Source: Antedon mediterranea (taxonomy: Eukaryota > Echinodermata > Crinoidea > Comatulida > Antedonidae). From it: a stretch of 64,000 bases of DNA. Below, piece after piece: positions 46,689 through 62,500 of this stretch. Position numbers and translations under genes: made by a program. Under the pieces are notes generated by a model. It was not told the DNA's origin and did no database searches. It saw only the letters and a program-made list of their open reading frames with translations. Location: the NCBI RefSeq assembly GCF_964355755.1, contig NC_092677.1, positions 8,563,001 through 8,627,000 of the forward strand. The letters run 5' to 3'. Within the stretch, counting starts at the first letter, position 1. Every line of letters begins with the position of its first letter.

Positions 46689-46917
46689 ATTCAATTCAAT
46701 TCAAGGAACATTTATTCACGTCCAAAAGACAAAAGTAACAAAAACAAAATGGCAAGTGATAAAACAAGAAAATGGACGAAGGCAAATCCCAAAAAGATTA
46801 CAATCTTGTGACGGGATTGCCTTTACAAAATATTTAAATAAGAGAAGAAAAAAAAAAAAAAATATATAAATAAAGAAAATAAATTAATTAGACAATAAAG
46901 AAATACAAAATATATAT
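46689..46917 (-). mobile_element. Foreign insertion in the satellite: probable non-LTR retrotransposon 3' end
   Basis: The satellite is interrupted after CATCATCA (ends 46688) and resumes with ATCACAATACATTG (from 46918), so ATCA is the likely target duplication. The insert begins AATTC repeats (ATTCAATTCAATTCAAGG), which on the minus strand form a TTGAATTGAATTGAATT tail after AATAAATGTTCC. A polyadenylation-like signal followed by a 5-bp tandem tail is what a retrotransposon 3' terminus looks like. It is about 229 bp, 5'-truncated, and non-coding. Confidence 0.55.
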
Positions 46918-49900
46918 ATCACAATACATTGAGAATAAATAAGTAAGAAAAATGTGTCTGTGCCTTTATTTCATTACATCATCACAATACATAGAGAATA
47001 ATGAATAAGAAAAATGTGTTTGTGTCTTTATTTCAATACATTACAATACATTGAGAATAATTAAATATTGAAAAATGTGTCTGTGTCTTTATTTCAATTC
47101 ATCATCACAATACAGTGAGAATAAATGAATAAGAAAAATTTGTCTGTGTCTTTATTTCAATACATCATTGAGAATAAATAAATATTGTAAAATGTGTCTG
47201 TGTGTTTCCCGAAACCTAGAAATACCGGAATGGTGTCCGGCGGGGGATAGTTTTACCATGTAGTTTAAGTTGTTAGCCGAAACAGTTCAATTCATTTCAA
47301 AGTAAATGTTTTTTTATATTTACAAATCATGATAAATTTACTTGCTCATTCACAAAACATTGAAAAAATAATAAATATTTAAAATGTGTCTGTTTTATTT
47401 CAATACATCATTCACAATACATTGAAAATAAATAAATATTAAAAAAAGGTGTATGTGTCTTTATATCAATACATCATCACAATACATTGAGAATAAAATT
47501 AATATTAAAAAATGTGTCTATGTCTTTATTTCAATACATCATCACAATACATTGAGAATAAAAAAATATTAAAAAATGTGTCTGTGTCTTTATTTCATTA
47601 CATCATCACAATACATTGAGAATAAATAAATATTTAAAAATGTGTCTGTGTCTATTTTAATACATAATCACCATACATTGAGAATAAATAAATAAGAAAA
47701 ATGTGTTTGTGTCTTTATTTCAATACATCATCTCAATACATTGAGAATGAATAAATATTGAAAAATGTGTCTGTGTCTATTTTAATACATCATCACAATA
47801 CATTGAGAATAAATAAATAAGAAAAATGTGTTTGTGTCTTTATTTCAATACATCATCACAATACATTGAGAATAAATAAATATTTAAAAATGTGTCTGTG
47901 TCTTTATTTCTATACATCATCACAATACATTGAGAATAAATAAATAAGAAAAATGTGTTTGTGTCTTTATTTCAATACATCATCACAATACATTGAGAAT
48001 AAATAAATATTTAAAAATGTGTCTGTGTCTTTATTTCTATACATCATCACAATACATTGAGAATAAATAAGTAAGAAAAACGTGTCTGTGCCTTTATTTC
48101 ATTACATCATCACAATACATAGAGAATAAATGAATAAGAAATATGTGTTTGTGTCTTTATTTCAATACATTACAATACATTGAGAATAATTAAATATTGA
48201 AAAATGTGTCTGTGTCTTTATTTCAATTCATCATCACAATACAGTGAGAATAAATGAATAAGAAAAATGTGTCTATGTCTTTATTTCAATACATCTTTGA
48301 GAATAAATAAATATTGTAAAATGTGTCTGTGTGTTTCCCGAAACCTAGAAATACCAGAATGGTGTCCGGCGGGGGATAGTTTTACCATGTAGTTTAAGTT
48401 GTTAGCCGAAACAGTTCAATTCATTTCAAAGTAAATGTTTTTTATATATTTACAAATCATGATAAATTTACTTGCTCATTCACAAAACATTGAAAAAATA
48501 ATAAATATTGAAAATGTGTCTGTTTTATTTCAATACATCATTCACAATACATTGAAAATAAATAATTATTAAAAAAAGGTGTATGTGTCTTTATATCAAT
48601 ACATCATCACAATACATTGAGAATAAATTAATATTAAAAAATGTGTCTATGTCTTTATTTCAATACATCATCACAATACATTGAGAATAAAAAAATATTA
48701 AAAAATGTGTCTGTGTCTTTATTTCATTACATCATCACAATACATTGAGAATAAATAAATATTTAAAAATGTGTCTGTGTCTATTTTAATACATAATCAC
48801 CATACATTGAGAATAAATAAATAAGAAAAATGTGTTTGTGTCTTTATTTCAATACATCATCACAATACATTGAGAATAAATAAATATTGAAAAATGTGTA
48901 TGTGTCTTTATTTCAATACATCATCACAATACATTGAGAATAAAAAATTAAAAAAAATGTGTCTCTGTCTTTATTTCAATTCATTATCACAATACATTGA
49001 GAATAAATAAATATTGAAAAATGTGTCTGTGTCTTTATTTCAATACATCATCACAATACATTGAGAATAAATAAATATTGAAAAATGTGTCTGTCTTTAT
49101 TTCAATACATCATTACAATACATTGAGAATAAATAAATATTGAAAAATGTGTCTGAGTCTTTATTTCTATACATCATCACAATACATTGAGAATAAATAA
49201 ATATTTAAAAATGTGTCTGTGTCTTTATTTCAATACATCATCACAATACATTGAGAATAAATAAATATTTTAAAATGTGTCTTTGTCTTTATTTCAATAC
49301 ATTACAATACATTGAGAATAATTAAATATTGAAAAATGTGTCGGTGTCTTTATTTCAATACATCATCACAATACAGTGAGAATAAATGAATAAGAAAAAT
49401 GTGTCTGTGTCTTTATTTCAATACATCATTGAGAATAAATAAATATTGTAAAATGTGTCTGTGTGTTTCCCGAAACCTAGAAATACCGGAATGGTGTCCG
49501 GCGGGGGATAGTTTTACCATGTAGTTTAAGTTGTTAGCCGAAACAGTTCAATTCATTTCAAAGTAAATGTTTTTTATATATTTACAAATCATGATAAATT
49601 TACTTGCTCATTCACAAAACATTGAAAAAATAATAAATATTGAAAATGTGTCTGTGTTTTATTTCAATACATCATTCACAATACATTGAAAATAAATAAA
49701 TATTAAAAAATGTGTATGTGTCTTTATTTCAATACATCATCACAATACATTGAGAATAAATTAATATTAAAAAATGTGTCTGTGTCTTTATTTCAATACA
49801 TTGAGAATTAAAAAATGTGTCTGTGTCTTTATTTCATTACATCATCACAATACATAGAGAATAAATGAATAAGAAAAATGTTTCTGTGTCTTTATTTCAA

Positions 49901-52646
49901 AACATCATCACAATACATTGAGAATAAATAAATATTTAAAAATGTGTCTGTGTCTATTTTAATACATCATCACAATACATTGAGAATAAATAAATAAGAA
50001 AAATGTGTTTGTGTCTTTATTTAAATACATCATCACAATACATTGAGAATAAATAAATATTTAAAAATGTGTCTGTGTCTTTATTTCAATACATCATCAC
50101 AATATATTGAGAATAAATAAATATTTAAAAATGTGTCTGTGTCTTTATTTCAATACATCATCACAATACATTGAGAATAAATAAATATTGAAAAATGTGT
50201 CTGTCTTTATTTCAATACATCATTACAATACATTGAGAATAAATAAATATTGAAAAATGTGTCTGAGTCTTTATTTCTATACATCATCACAATACATTGA
50301 GAATAAATAAATATTTAAAAATGTGTCTTTGTCTTTATTTCAATACATTACAATACATTGAGAATAATTAAATATTGAAAAATGTGTCTGTGTCTTTATT
50401 TCAATACATCATCACAATACATTGAGAATAAATAAATATTGAAAAATGTGTCTGTGTCTTTATTTCAAAACATCATCATTGAGAATAAATAAATATTGTA
50501 AAATGTGTCTATGTGTTTCCCGAAACCTTGAAATACCGGAATGGTGTCCGGCGGGGGATAGTTTTACCATGTAGTTTAAGTTGTTAGCCGAAACATTTCA
50601 ATTCATTTCAAAGTAAATGTTTTTTATATATTTACAAATCATGATAAATTTACTTGCTCATTCACAAAACATTGAAAAAAATAATAAATATTGAAAATGT
50701 GTCTGTGTTTTATTTCAATACATCATTCACAATACATTGAAAATAAATAAATATTAAAAAAATGTGTATGTGTCTTTATTTCAATACCTCATCACAATAC
50801 ATTGAGAATAAATTAATATTAAAAAATGTGTCTGTGTCTTTATTTCAATACATTGAGAATAAAAAAATATTAAAAAATGTGTCTGTGTCTTTATTTCATT
50901 ACATCATCACAATACATAGAGAATAAATGAATAAGAAAAATGTTTCTGTGTCTTTATTTCAAAACATCATTACAATACATTGAGAATAAATAAATATTTA
51001 AAAATGTGTCTGTGTCTATTTTAATACATCATCACAATACATTGAGAATAAATAAATAAGAAAAATGTGTTTGTGTCTTTATTTCAATACATCATCACAA
51101 TACATTGAGAATAAATAAATATTTAAAAATGTGTCTGTGTCTTTATTTCTATACATCATCACAATACATTGAGAATAAATAAGTAAGAAAAATGTGTCTG
51201 TGTCTTTATTTCATTACATCATCACAATACATAGAGAATAAATGAATAAGAAAAATTTGTCTGTGTCTTTATTTCAATACATCATTACAATACATTGAGA
51301 ATAAATAAATAAATAAGAAAAATGTGTCTGTGTCTTTATTTCAATACATCATCACAATACATTGAGAATAAATAAATAAGAAAACTGTGTTTGTGTCTTT
51401 ATTTCAATACCTCATCACAATACATTGAGAATAAATAAATATTGAAAAATGTGTCTGTGTCTTTATTTCAATACATCATTCACAATACATTGAGAATAAA
51501 TAAATAAGAAAAATGTGTCTGTGTCTTTATTTCAATACATCATCACAATACATTGAGAATAAATAAATATTGAAAAATGTGTCTGTGTCTTTATTTCAAT
51601 ACATCATCACAATACATTGAGAATAAAAAATTAAGAAAAATGTGTCTGTGTCTTTATTTCAATACATCATCACAATACATAGAGAATAAATAAATATTTA
51701 AAAATGTGTCTGTGTCTTTATTTCAATACATTACAATACATTGAGAATAATTAAATATTGAAAAATGTGTCTGTGTCTTTATTTCAATACATCATCACAA
51801 TACAGTGAGAATAAATGAATAAGAAAAATGTGTCTGTGTCTTTATTTCAATACATCATCACAATACATTGAGAATAAAAAATTAAAAAAAATGTGTCTCT
51901 GTCTTTATTTCAATTCATTATCACAATACATTGAGAATAAATAAATATTGAAAAATGTGTCTTTGTCTTTATTTCAATACATCATCACAATACATTGAGA
52001 ATAAATAAATATTGAAAAATGTGTCTGTCTTTATTTCAATACATCATTACAATACATTGAAAATAAATAAATATTGAAAAATGTGTCTGAGTCTTTATTT
52101 CAATACATCATCACAATACATTGAGAATAAATAAATATTTAAAAATGTGTCTGTGTCTTTATTTCAATACATCATCACAATACATTGAGAATAAATAAAT
52201 ATTTAAAAATGTGTCTTTGTCTTTATTTCAATACATTGAGAATAATGAAATATTGAAAAATGTGTCGGTGTCTTTATTTCAATACATCATCACAATACAT
52301 TGAAAATAAATAAATATTGAAAAATGTGTATGTGTCTTTATTTCAATACATCATCACAATACATTGAGAATAAAAAATTTAAAAAAATGTGTCTTTGTCT
52401 TTATTTCAATACATCATTCACAATACATTGAGAATAAATAAATAAAAAAATGTGTCTGTGTCTTTATTTCAATACATCATCACAATACATTGAGAATAAT
52501 TAAATATTGAAAAATGTTTCTGTGTCTTTATTTCAATACATCATCACAATACAGTGAGAATAAATGAATAAGAAAAATGTGTCTGTGTGTTTATTTCAAT
52601 ACATCATCATTGAGAATAAATAAATATTGTAAAATGTGTCTGTGTG

Positions 52647-52728
52647 TTTCCCGAAACCTAGAAATACCGGAATGGTGTCCGGCGGGGGATAGTTTTACCA
52701 TGTAGTTTAAGTTTAAATTTACTTGCTC
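52647..52728 (+). repeat. Shortened array spacer (copy 11)
   Basis: It begins like the other spacers, but about 62 bp are missing between TAGTTTAAG and AAATTTACTTGCTC. The deletion joins a TTTAA in each flank, which suggests slippage or end joining. The other thirteen copies keep the full length. Confidence 0.85.
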
Positions 52729-52769
52729 ATTCACAAAACATTGAAAAAATAATAAATATTGAAAATGTG

Positions 52770-55700
52770 TCTGTGTCTTTATTTCAATACATCATCACAA
52801 TACATTGAGAATAAAAAAATATTAAAAAATGTGCCTGTGTCTTTATTTCATTACATCATCACAATACATAGAGAATAAATGAATAAGAAAAATGTTTCTG
52901 TGTCTTTATTTCAAAACATCATCATAATACATTGAGAATAAATAAATATTTAAAAATGTGTCTGTGTCTATTTTAATACATCATCACAATACATTGAGAA
53001 TAAATAAATAAGAAAAATGTGTTTGTGTCTTTATTTCAATACATCATCACAATACATTGAAAATAAATATTTAAAAATGTGTCGGTGTCTTTATTTCTAT
53101 ACATCATCACAATACATTGAAAATAAATAAATATTGAAAAATGTGTATGTGTCTTTATTTCAATACATCATCACAATACATTGAGAATAAAAAATTAAAA
53201 AAAATGTGTCTCTGTCTTTATTTCAATTCATCATCACAATACATTGAGAATAAATAAATATTGAAAAATGTGTCTGTGTCTTTATTTCAATACATCATCA
53301 CAATACATTGAGAATAAATAAATATTGAAAAATGTGTCTGTCTTTATTTCAATACATCATTACAATACATTGAGAATAAATAAATATTGAAAAATGTGTC
53401 TGAGTCTTTATTTCTATACATCATCACAATACATTGAGAATAAATAAATATTTAAAAATGTGTCTGTGTCTTTATTTCAATACATCATTCACAATACATT
53501 GAAAATAAATAAATATTAAAAAATTTGTATGTGTCTTTATTTCAATACATCATCACAATACATTGAGAATAAATAAATATTAAAAAATGTGTCTGTGTCT
53601 TTATTTCAATACATTGAGAATTAAAAAATGTGTCTGTGTCTTTATTTAATTACATCATCACAATACATAGAGAATAAATGAATAAGAAAAATGTTTCTGT
53701 GTCTTTATTTCAAAACATCATTACAATACATTGAGAATAAATAAATATTTAAAAATGTGTCTGTGTCTATTTTAATACATCATCACAATACATTGAGAAT
53801 AAATAAATAAGAAAAATGTGTTTGTGTCTTTATTTCAATACATCATCACAATACATTGAAAATAAATATTTAAAAATGTGTCTGTGTCTTTATTTCTATA
53901 CATCATCACAATACATTGAAAATAAATAAATATTGAAAAATGTGTATGTGTCTTTATTTCAATACATCATCACAATACATTGAGAATAAAAAATTAAAAA
54001 AAATGTGTCTCTGTCTTTATTTCAATTCATCATCACAATACATTGAGAATAAATAAATATTGAAAAATGTGTCTGTGTCTTTATTTCAATACATCATCAC
54101 AATACATTGAGAATAAATAAATATTGAAAAATGTGTCTGTCTTTATTTCAATACATCATTACAATACATTGAGAATAAATAAATATTGAAAAATGTGTCT
54201 GAGTCTTTATTTCTATACATCATCACAATACATTGAGAATAAATAAATATTTAAAAATGTGTCTGTGTCTTTATTTCAATACATCATTCACAATACATTG
54301 AAAATAAATAAATATTAAAAAATTTGTATGTGTCTTTATTTCAATACATCATCACAATACATTGAGAATAAATTAATATTAGAAAATGTGTCTGTGTCTT
54401 TATTTCAATACATTGAGAATTAAAAAATGTGTCTGTGTCTTTATTTAATTACATCATCACAATACATAGAGAATAAATGAATAAGAAAAATGTTTCTGTG
54501 TCTTTATTTCAAAATATCATTACAATACATTGAGAATAAATAAATATTTAAAAATGTGTCTGTGTCTATTTTAATACATCATCACAATACATTGAAAATA
54601 AATAAATAAGAAAAATGTGTTTGTGTCTTTATTTCAATACATCATCACAATACATTGAGAATAAATAAATATTTAAAAATGTGTCTGTGTCTTTATTTCA
54701 ATACATCATCACAATATATTGAGAATAAATAAATATTTAAAAATGTGTCTGTGTCTTTATTTCAATACATCATCACAATACATTGAGAATAAATAAATAA
54801 GAAAAATGTGTTTGTGTCTTTATTTCAATACATCATCACAATACATTGAGAATAAAAAAATATTAAAAAATGTGCCTGTGTCTTTATTTCATTACATCAT
54901 CACAATACATAGAGAATAAATGAATAAGAAAAATGTTTCTGTGTCTTTATTTCATAACATCATCACAATACATTGAGAATAAATAAATATTTAAAAATGT
55001 GTCTGTGTCTATTTTAATACATCATCACAATACATTGAGAATAAATAAATAAGAAAAATGTGTTTGTGTCTTTATTTCAATACATCATCACAATACATTG
55101 AAAATAAATATTTAAAAATGTGTCTGTGTCTTTATTTCTATACATCATCACAATACATTGAAAATAAATAAATATTGAAAAATGTTTATGTGTCTTTATT
55201 TCAATACATCATCACAATACATTGAGAATAAAAAATTAAAAATAAATGTGTCTCTGTCTTTATTTCAATTCATCATCACAATACATTGAGAATAAATAAA
55301 TATTGAAAAATGTGTCTGTGTCTTTATTTCAATACATCATCACAATACATTGAGAATAAATAAATATTGAAAAATATGTCTGTCTTTATTTCAATACATA
55401 ATTACAATACATTGAGAATAAATAAATATTGAAAAATGTGTCTGAGTCTTTATTTCTATACATCATCACAATACATTGAGAATAAATAAATATTTAAAAA
55501 TGTGTCTGTGTCTTTATTTCAATACATCATCACAATACATTGAGAATAAATAAATATTTAAAAATGTGTCTTTGTCTTTATTTCAATACATTACAATACA
55601 TTGAGAATAATTAAATATTGAAAAATGTGTCGGTGTTTTTATTTCAATACATCATCACAATACAGTGAGAATAAATGAATAAGAAAAATGTGTCTGTGTC

Positions 55701-57335
55701 TTTATTTCAATACATCATTGAGAATAAATAAATATTGTAAAATGTGTCTGTGTGTTTCCCGAAACCTAGAAATACCGGAATGGTGTCCGGCGGGGGATAG
55801 TTTTACCATGTAGTTTAAGTTGTTAGCCGAAACAGTTCAATTCATTTCAAAGTAAATGTTTTTTATATATTTACAAATCATGATAAATTTACTTGCTCAT
55901 TCACAAAACATTGAAAAAATAATAAATATTGAAAATGTGTCTGTGTTTTATTTCAATACATCATTCACAATACATTGAAAATAAATAAATATTAAAAAAT
56001 GTGTATGTGTCTTTATTTCAATACATCATCACAATACATTGAGAATAAATTAATATTAAAAAATGTGTCTGTGTCTTTATTTCAATACATTGAGAATTAA
56101 AAAATGTGTCTGTGTCTTTATTTCATTACATCATCACAATACATAGAGAATAAATGAATAAGAAAAATGTTTCTGTGTCTTTATTTCAAAACATCATCAC
56201 AATACATTGAGAATAAATAAATATTTAAAAATGTGTCTGTGTCTATTTTAATACATCATCACAATACATTGAGAATAAATAAATAAGAAAAATGTGTTTG
56301 TGTCTTTATTTCAATACATCATCACAATACATTGAGAATAAAAAAATATTTAAAAATGTGTCTGTGTCTTTATTTCAATACATCATCACAATATATTGAG
56401 AATAAATAAATATTTAAAAATGTGTCTGTGTCTTTATTTCAATACATCATCACAATACATTGAGAATAAATAAATAAGAAAAGTGTGTTTGTGTCTTTAT
56501 TTCAATACATCATCACAATACATTGAGAATAAAAAATTAAGAAAAATGTGTCTGTGTCTTTATTTCAATACATCATCACAATACATTGAGAATAAAGAAT
56601 TAAGAAAAATGTGTCTGTGTCTTTATTTCAATACATCATCACAATACATTGAGAATAAAAAATTAAGAAAAATGTGTTTGTGTCTTTATTTCAATACATC
56701 ATCACAATACATTGAGAATAAAAAATTAAGAAAAATGTGTCTGTGTCTTTATTTCAATACATCATCACAATACATTGAGAATAAATAAATATTTAAAAAT
56801 GTGTCTTTGTCTTAATTTCAATACATTACAATGCATTGAGAATAATTAAATATTGAAAAATGTGTCTCTGTCTTAATTTCAATACATCATCACAATACAT
56901 TGAGAATAAATAAATATTAAAAAATGTGTCTGTGTCTTTATTTCAATAAATCATCACAATACATTGAGAATAAATAAATAAGAAAAATGTGTTTGTTTCT
57001 TTATTTCAATACATCATCACAATACATTGAGAATAAATAAATATTTAAAAATGTGTCTGTGTCTTTATTTCAATACATCATCACAATACATTGAGAATAC
57101 ATAAGTAATAAAAATGTGTCTGTGTCTTTATTTCATTACATCATCACAATACATAGAGAATAAATGAATAAGAAAAATGTGTTTGTGTCTTTATTTCAAT
57201 ACATCATTACAATACATTGAGAATAAATAAATATTGAAAAATGTGTCTGTGTCTTTATTTCAATACATCATCACAATACATAGAGAATAAATAAATATTT
57301 AAAAATGTGTCTGTCTTTATTTCAATATATCATCA
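52770..57335 (+). repeat. Left copy of a duplicated satellite block of about 4.5 kb
   Basis: The sequence recurs at 59562-64000. From 52770 to about 54850 the offset is 6,792 (for example GTGCCTGTG at 52831 and 59623). From about 54960 to the window end it is 6,665 (spacers at 55755 and 62420; GAATACATAAG at 57094 and 63759). The 127-bp difference is two monomers missing from the right copy. The copies differ by only a few substitutions. Confidence 0.88.
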
Positions 57336-59561
57336 CAATACATTGAGATAAAATAAATATTAAAAAAAGGTGTATGTGTCTTTATATCAATACATCATCA
57401 CAATACATTGAGAATAAATTAATATTAAAAAATGTGTCTGTGTCTTTATTTCAATACATCATCACAATACAGTGAGAATAAATGAATAAGAAAAATGTGT
57501 CTGTGTGTTTATTTCAATACATCATCATTGAGAATAAATAAATATTGTAAAATTTGTCTGTGTGTTTCCCGAAACCTAGAAATACCGGAATGGTGTCCGG
57601 CGGGGGATAGTTTTACCATGTAGTTTAAGTTGTTAGCCGAAACAGTTCAATTCATATCAAAGTAACTGTTTCTTTTATATTTACAAATCATGATAAATTT
57701 ACTTGCTCATTCACAAAACATTGAAAAAATAATAAATATTGAAAATGTGTCTGTGTTTTATTTCAATACATCATCACAATACATTGAAAATAAATAAATA
57801 TTAAAAAATGTGTATGTGTCTTTATTTCAATATATCATCACAATACATAGAGAATAAATAAATATTTAAATATGTTTCTGTGTCTATATTTTAATACATC
57901 ATTACAATACATTGAGAATAAATAAATATTGAAAAATGTGTCTGTGTCTTTATTTCAATACATCATCACAATACATTGAGAATAAATAATTAAGAAAAAT
58001 GTGTTTGTGTCTTTATTTCAATACATCATCACAATACATTGAGAATAAAAAAATATTTAAAAATGTGTATGTGTCTTTATTTCAATATATCATCACAATA
58101 CATTGAGAAAAAAAATTAAGAAAATGTGTCTGTGTCTTTATTTCAATACATCATTACAATACATCGAAAATAAATAAATATTGAAAAATGTGTATGTGTC
58201 TTTATTTCAATACATCATCACAATACATTGAGAATAAAAAATTAAAAAAAATGTGTCTCTGTCTTTATTTCAATTCATTATCACAATACATTGAGAATAA
58301 ATAAATATTGAAAAATGTGTCTTTGTCTTTATTTCAATACATCATCACAATACATTGAGAATAAATAAATATTGAAAAATGTGTCTGTCTTTATTTCAAT
58401 ACATCATTACAATACATTGAAAATAAATAAATATTGAAAAATGTGTCTGAGTCTTTATTTCAATACATCATCACAATACATTGAGAATAAATAAATATTT
58501 AAAAATGTGTCTGTGTCTTTATTTCAATACATCATCACAATACATTGAGAATAAATAAATATTTAAAAAATGTGTCTTTGTCTTTATTTCAATACATTAC
58601 AATGCATTGAGAATAATTAAATATTGAAAAATGTGTCTGTGTCTTAATTTCAATACATCATCACAATACAGTGAGAATAAATAAATATTGAAAAATGTGT
58701 ATGTGTCTTTATTTCAATACATCATCACAATACATTGAGAATAAAAAATTTAAAAAAATGTGTCTCTGTCTTTATTTCAATTCATCATCACAATACATTG
58801 AGAATAAATAAATATTTAAAAAATGTGTCTTTGTCTTTATTTCAATACATTACAATGCATTGAGAATAATTAAATATTGAAAAATGTGTCTGTGTCTTAA
58901 TTTCAATACATCATCACAATACATTGAGAATAAATAAATATTAAAAAATGTGTCTGTGCTTAATTTCAATAAATCATCACAATACATTGAGAATAAATAA
59001 ATATTGAAAAATGTGTCTGTCTTTATTTCAATACATCATTACAATACATTGAGAATAAATAAATATTGAAAAATGTGTCTGAGTCTTTATTTCAATACAT
59101 CATCACAATACATTGAGAATAAATAAATATTAAAAAATGTGTCTGTGTCTTTATTTCAATACATTGAGAATTAAAAAATGTGTCTGTGTCTTTATTTCAT
59201 TACATCATCACAATACATAGAGAATAAATGAATAAGAAAAATGTTTCTGTGTCTTTATTTCAAAACATCATCACAATACATTGAGAATAAATAAATATTT
59301 AAAAATGTGTCTGTGTCTATTTTAATACATCATCACAATACATTGAGAATAAATAAATAAGAAAAATGTGTTTGTGTCTTTATTTCAATACATCATCACA
59401 ATACATTGAGAATAAATAAATATTTAAAAATGTGTCTGTGTCTTTATTTCAATACATCATCACAATATATTGAGAATAAATAAATATTTAAAAATGTGTC
59501 TGTGTCTTTATTTCAATACATCATCACAATACATTGAGAATAAATAAATAAGAAAAATGTG

Positions 59562-62500
59562 TTTGTGTCTTTATTTCAATACATCATCACAATACATTGA
59601 GAATAAAAAAATATTAAAAAATGTGCCTGTGTCTTTATTTCATTACATCATCACAATACATAGAGAATAAATGAATAAGAAAAATGTTTCTGTGTCTTTA
59701 TTTCAAAACATCATCATAATACATTGAGAATAAATAAATATTTAAAAATGTGTCTGTGTCTATTTTAATACATCATCACAATACATTGAGAATAAATAAA
59801 TAAGAAAAATGTGTTTGTGTCTTTATTTCAATACATCATCACAATACATTGAAAATAAATATTTAAAAATGTGTCTGTGTCTTTATTTCTATACATCATC
59901 ACAATACATTAAAAATAAATAAATATTGAAAAATGTGTATGTGTCTTTATTTCAATACATCATCACAATACATTGAGAATAAAAAATTAAAAAAAATGTG
60001 TCTCTGTCTTTATTTCAATTCATCATCACAATACATTGAGAATAAATAAATATTGAAAAATGTGTCTGTGTCTTTATTTCAATACATCATCACAATACAT
60101 TGAGAATAAATAAATATTGAAAAATGTGTCTGTCTTTATTTCAATACATCATTACAATACATTGAGAATAAATAAATATTGAAAAATGTGTCTGAGTCTT
60201 TATTTCTATACATCATCACAATACATTGAGAATAAATAAATATTTAAAAATGTGTCTGTGTCTTTATTTCAATACATCATTCACAATACATTGAAAATAA
60301 ATAAATATTAAAAAATTTGTATGTGTCTTTATTTCAATACATCATCACAATACATTGAGAATAAATAAATATTAAAAAATGTGTCTGTGTCTTTATTTCA
60401 ATACATTGAGAATTAAAAAATGTGTCTGTGTCTTTATTTAATTACATCATCACAATACATAGAGAATAAATGAATAAGAAAAATGTTTCTGTGTCTTTAT
60501 TTCAAAACATCATTACAATACATTGAGAATAAATAAATATTTAAAAATGTGTCTGTGTCTATTTTAATACATCATCACAATACATTGAGAATAAATAAAT
60601 AAGAAAAATGTGTTTGTGTCTTTATTTCAATACATCATCACAATACATTGAAAATAAATATTTAAAAATGTGTCTGTGTCTTTATTTCTATACATCATCA
60701 CAATACATTGAAAATAAATAAATATTGAAAAATGTGTATGTGTCTTTATTTCAATACATCATCACAATACATTGAGAATAAAAAATTAAAAAAAATGTGT
60801 CTCTGTCTTTATTTCAATTCATCATCACAATACATTGAGAATAAATAAATATTGAAAAATGTGTCTGTGTCTTTATTTCAATACATCATCACAATACATT
60901 GAGAATAAATAAATATTGAAAAATGTGTCTGTCTTTATTTCAATACATCATTACAATACATTGAGAATAAATAAATATTGAAAAATGTGTCTGAGTCTTT
61001 ATTTCTATACATCATCACAATACATTGAGAATAAATAAATATTTAAAAATGTGTCTGTGTCTTTATTTCAATACATCATTCACAATACATTGAAAATAAA
61101 TAAATATTAAAAAATTTGTATGTGTCTTTATTTCAATACATCATCACAATACATTGAGAATAAATTAATATTAGAAAATGTGTCTGTGTCTTTATTTCAA
61201 TACATTGAGAATTAAAAAATGTGTCTGTGTCTTTATTTAATTACATCATCACAATACATAGAGAATAAATGAATAAGAAAAATGTTTCTGTGTCTTTATT
61301 TCAAAATATCATTACAATACATTGAGAATAAATAAATATTTAAAAATGTGTCTGTGTCTATTTTAATACATCATCACAATACATTGAAAATAAATAAATA
61401 AGAAAAATGTGTTTGTGTCTTTATTTCAATACATCATCACAATACATTGAGAATAAATAAATATTTAAAAATGTGTCTGTGTCTTTATTTCAATACATCA
61501 TCACAATATATTGAGAATAAATAAATATTTAAAAATGTGTCTGTGTCTTTATTTCAATACATCATCACAATACATTGAGAATAAATAAATAAGAAAAATG
61601 TGTTTGTGTCTTTATTTCAATACATCATCACAATACATTGAGAATAAATAAATATTTAAAAATGTGTCTGTGTCTATTTTAATACATCATCACAATACAT
61701 TGAGAATAAATAAATAAGAAAAATGTGTTTGTGTCTTTATTTCAATACATCATCACAATACATTGAAAATAAATATTTAAAAATGTGTCTGTGTCTTTAT
61801 TTCTATACATCATCACAATACATTGAAAATAAATAAATATTGAAAAATGTTTATGTGTCTTTATTTCAATACATCATCACAATACATTGAGAATAAAAAA
61901 TTAAAAATAAATGTGTCTCTGTCTTTATTTCAATTCATCATCACAATACATTGAGAATAAATAAATATTGAAAAATGTGTCTGTGTCTTTATTTCAATAC
62001 ATCATCACAATACATTGAGAATAAATAAATATTGAAAAATATGTCTGTCTTTATTTCAATACATAATTACAATACATTGAGAATAAATAAATATTGAAAA
62101 ATGTGTCTGAGTCTTTATTTCTATACATCATCACAATACATTGAGAATAAATAAATATTTAAAAATGTGTCTGTGTCTTTATTTCAATACATCATCACAA
62201 TACATTGAGAATAAATAAATATTTAAAAATGTGTCTTTGTCTTTATTTCAATACATTACAATACATTGAGAATAATTAAATATTGAAAAATGTGTCGGTG
62301 TTTTTATTTCAATACATCATCACAATACAGTGAGAATAAATGAATAAGAAAAATGTGTCTGTGTCTTTATTTCAATACATCATTGAGAATAAATAAATAT
62401 TGTAAAATGTGTCTGTGTGTTTCCCGAAACCTAGAAATACCGGAATGGTGTCCGGCGGGGGATAGTTTTACCATGTAGTTTAAGTTGTTAGCCGAAACAG

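Noticed and set aside
56483-56788. 101-codon repetitive open frame
   Set aside because: It is five in-frame satellite monomers. The same frame recurs at 63148 only because the block is duplicated.
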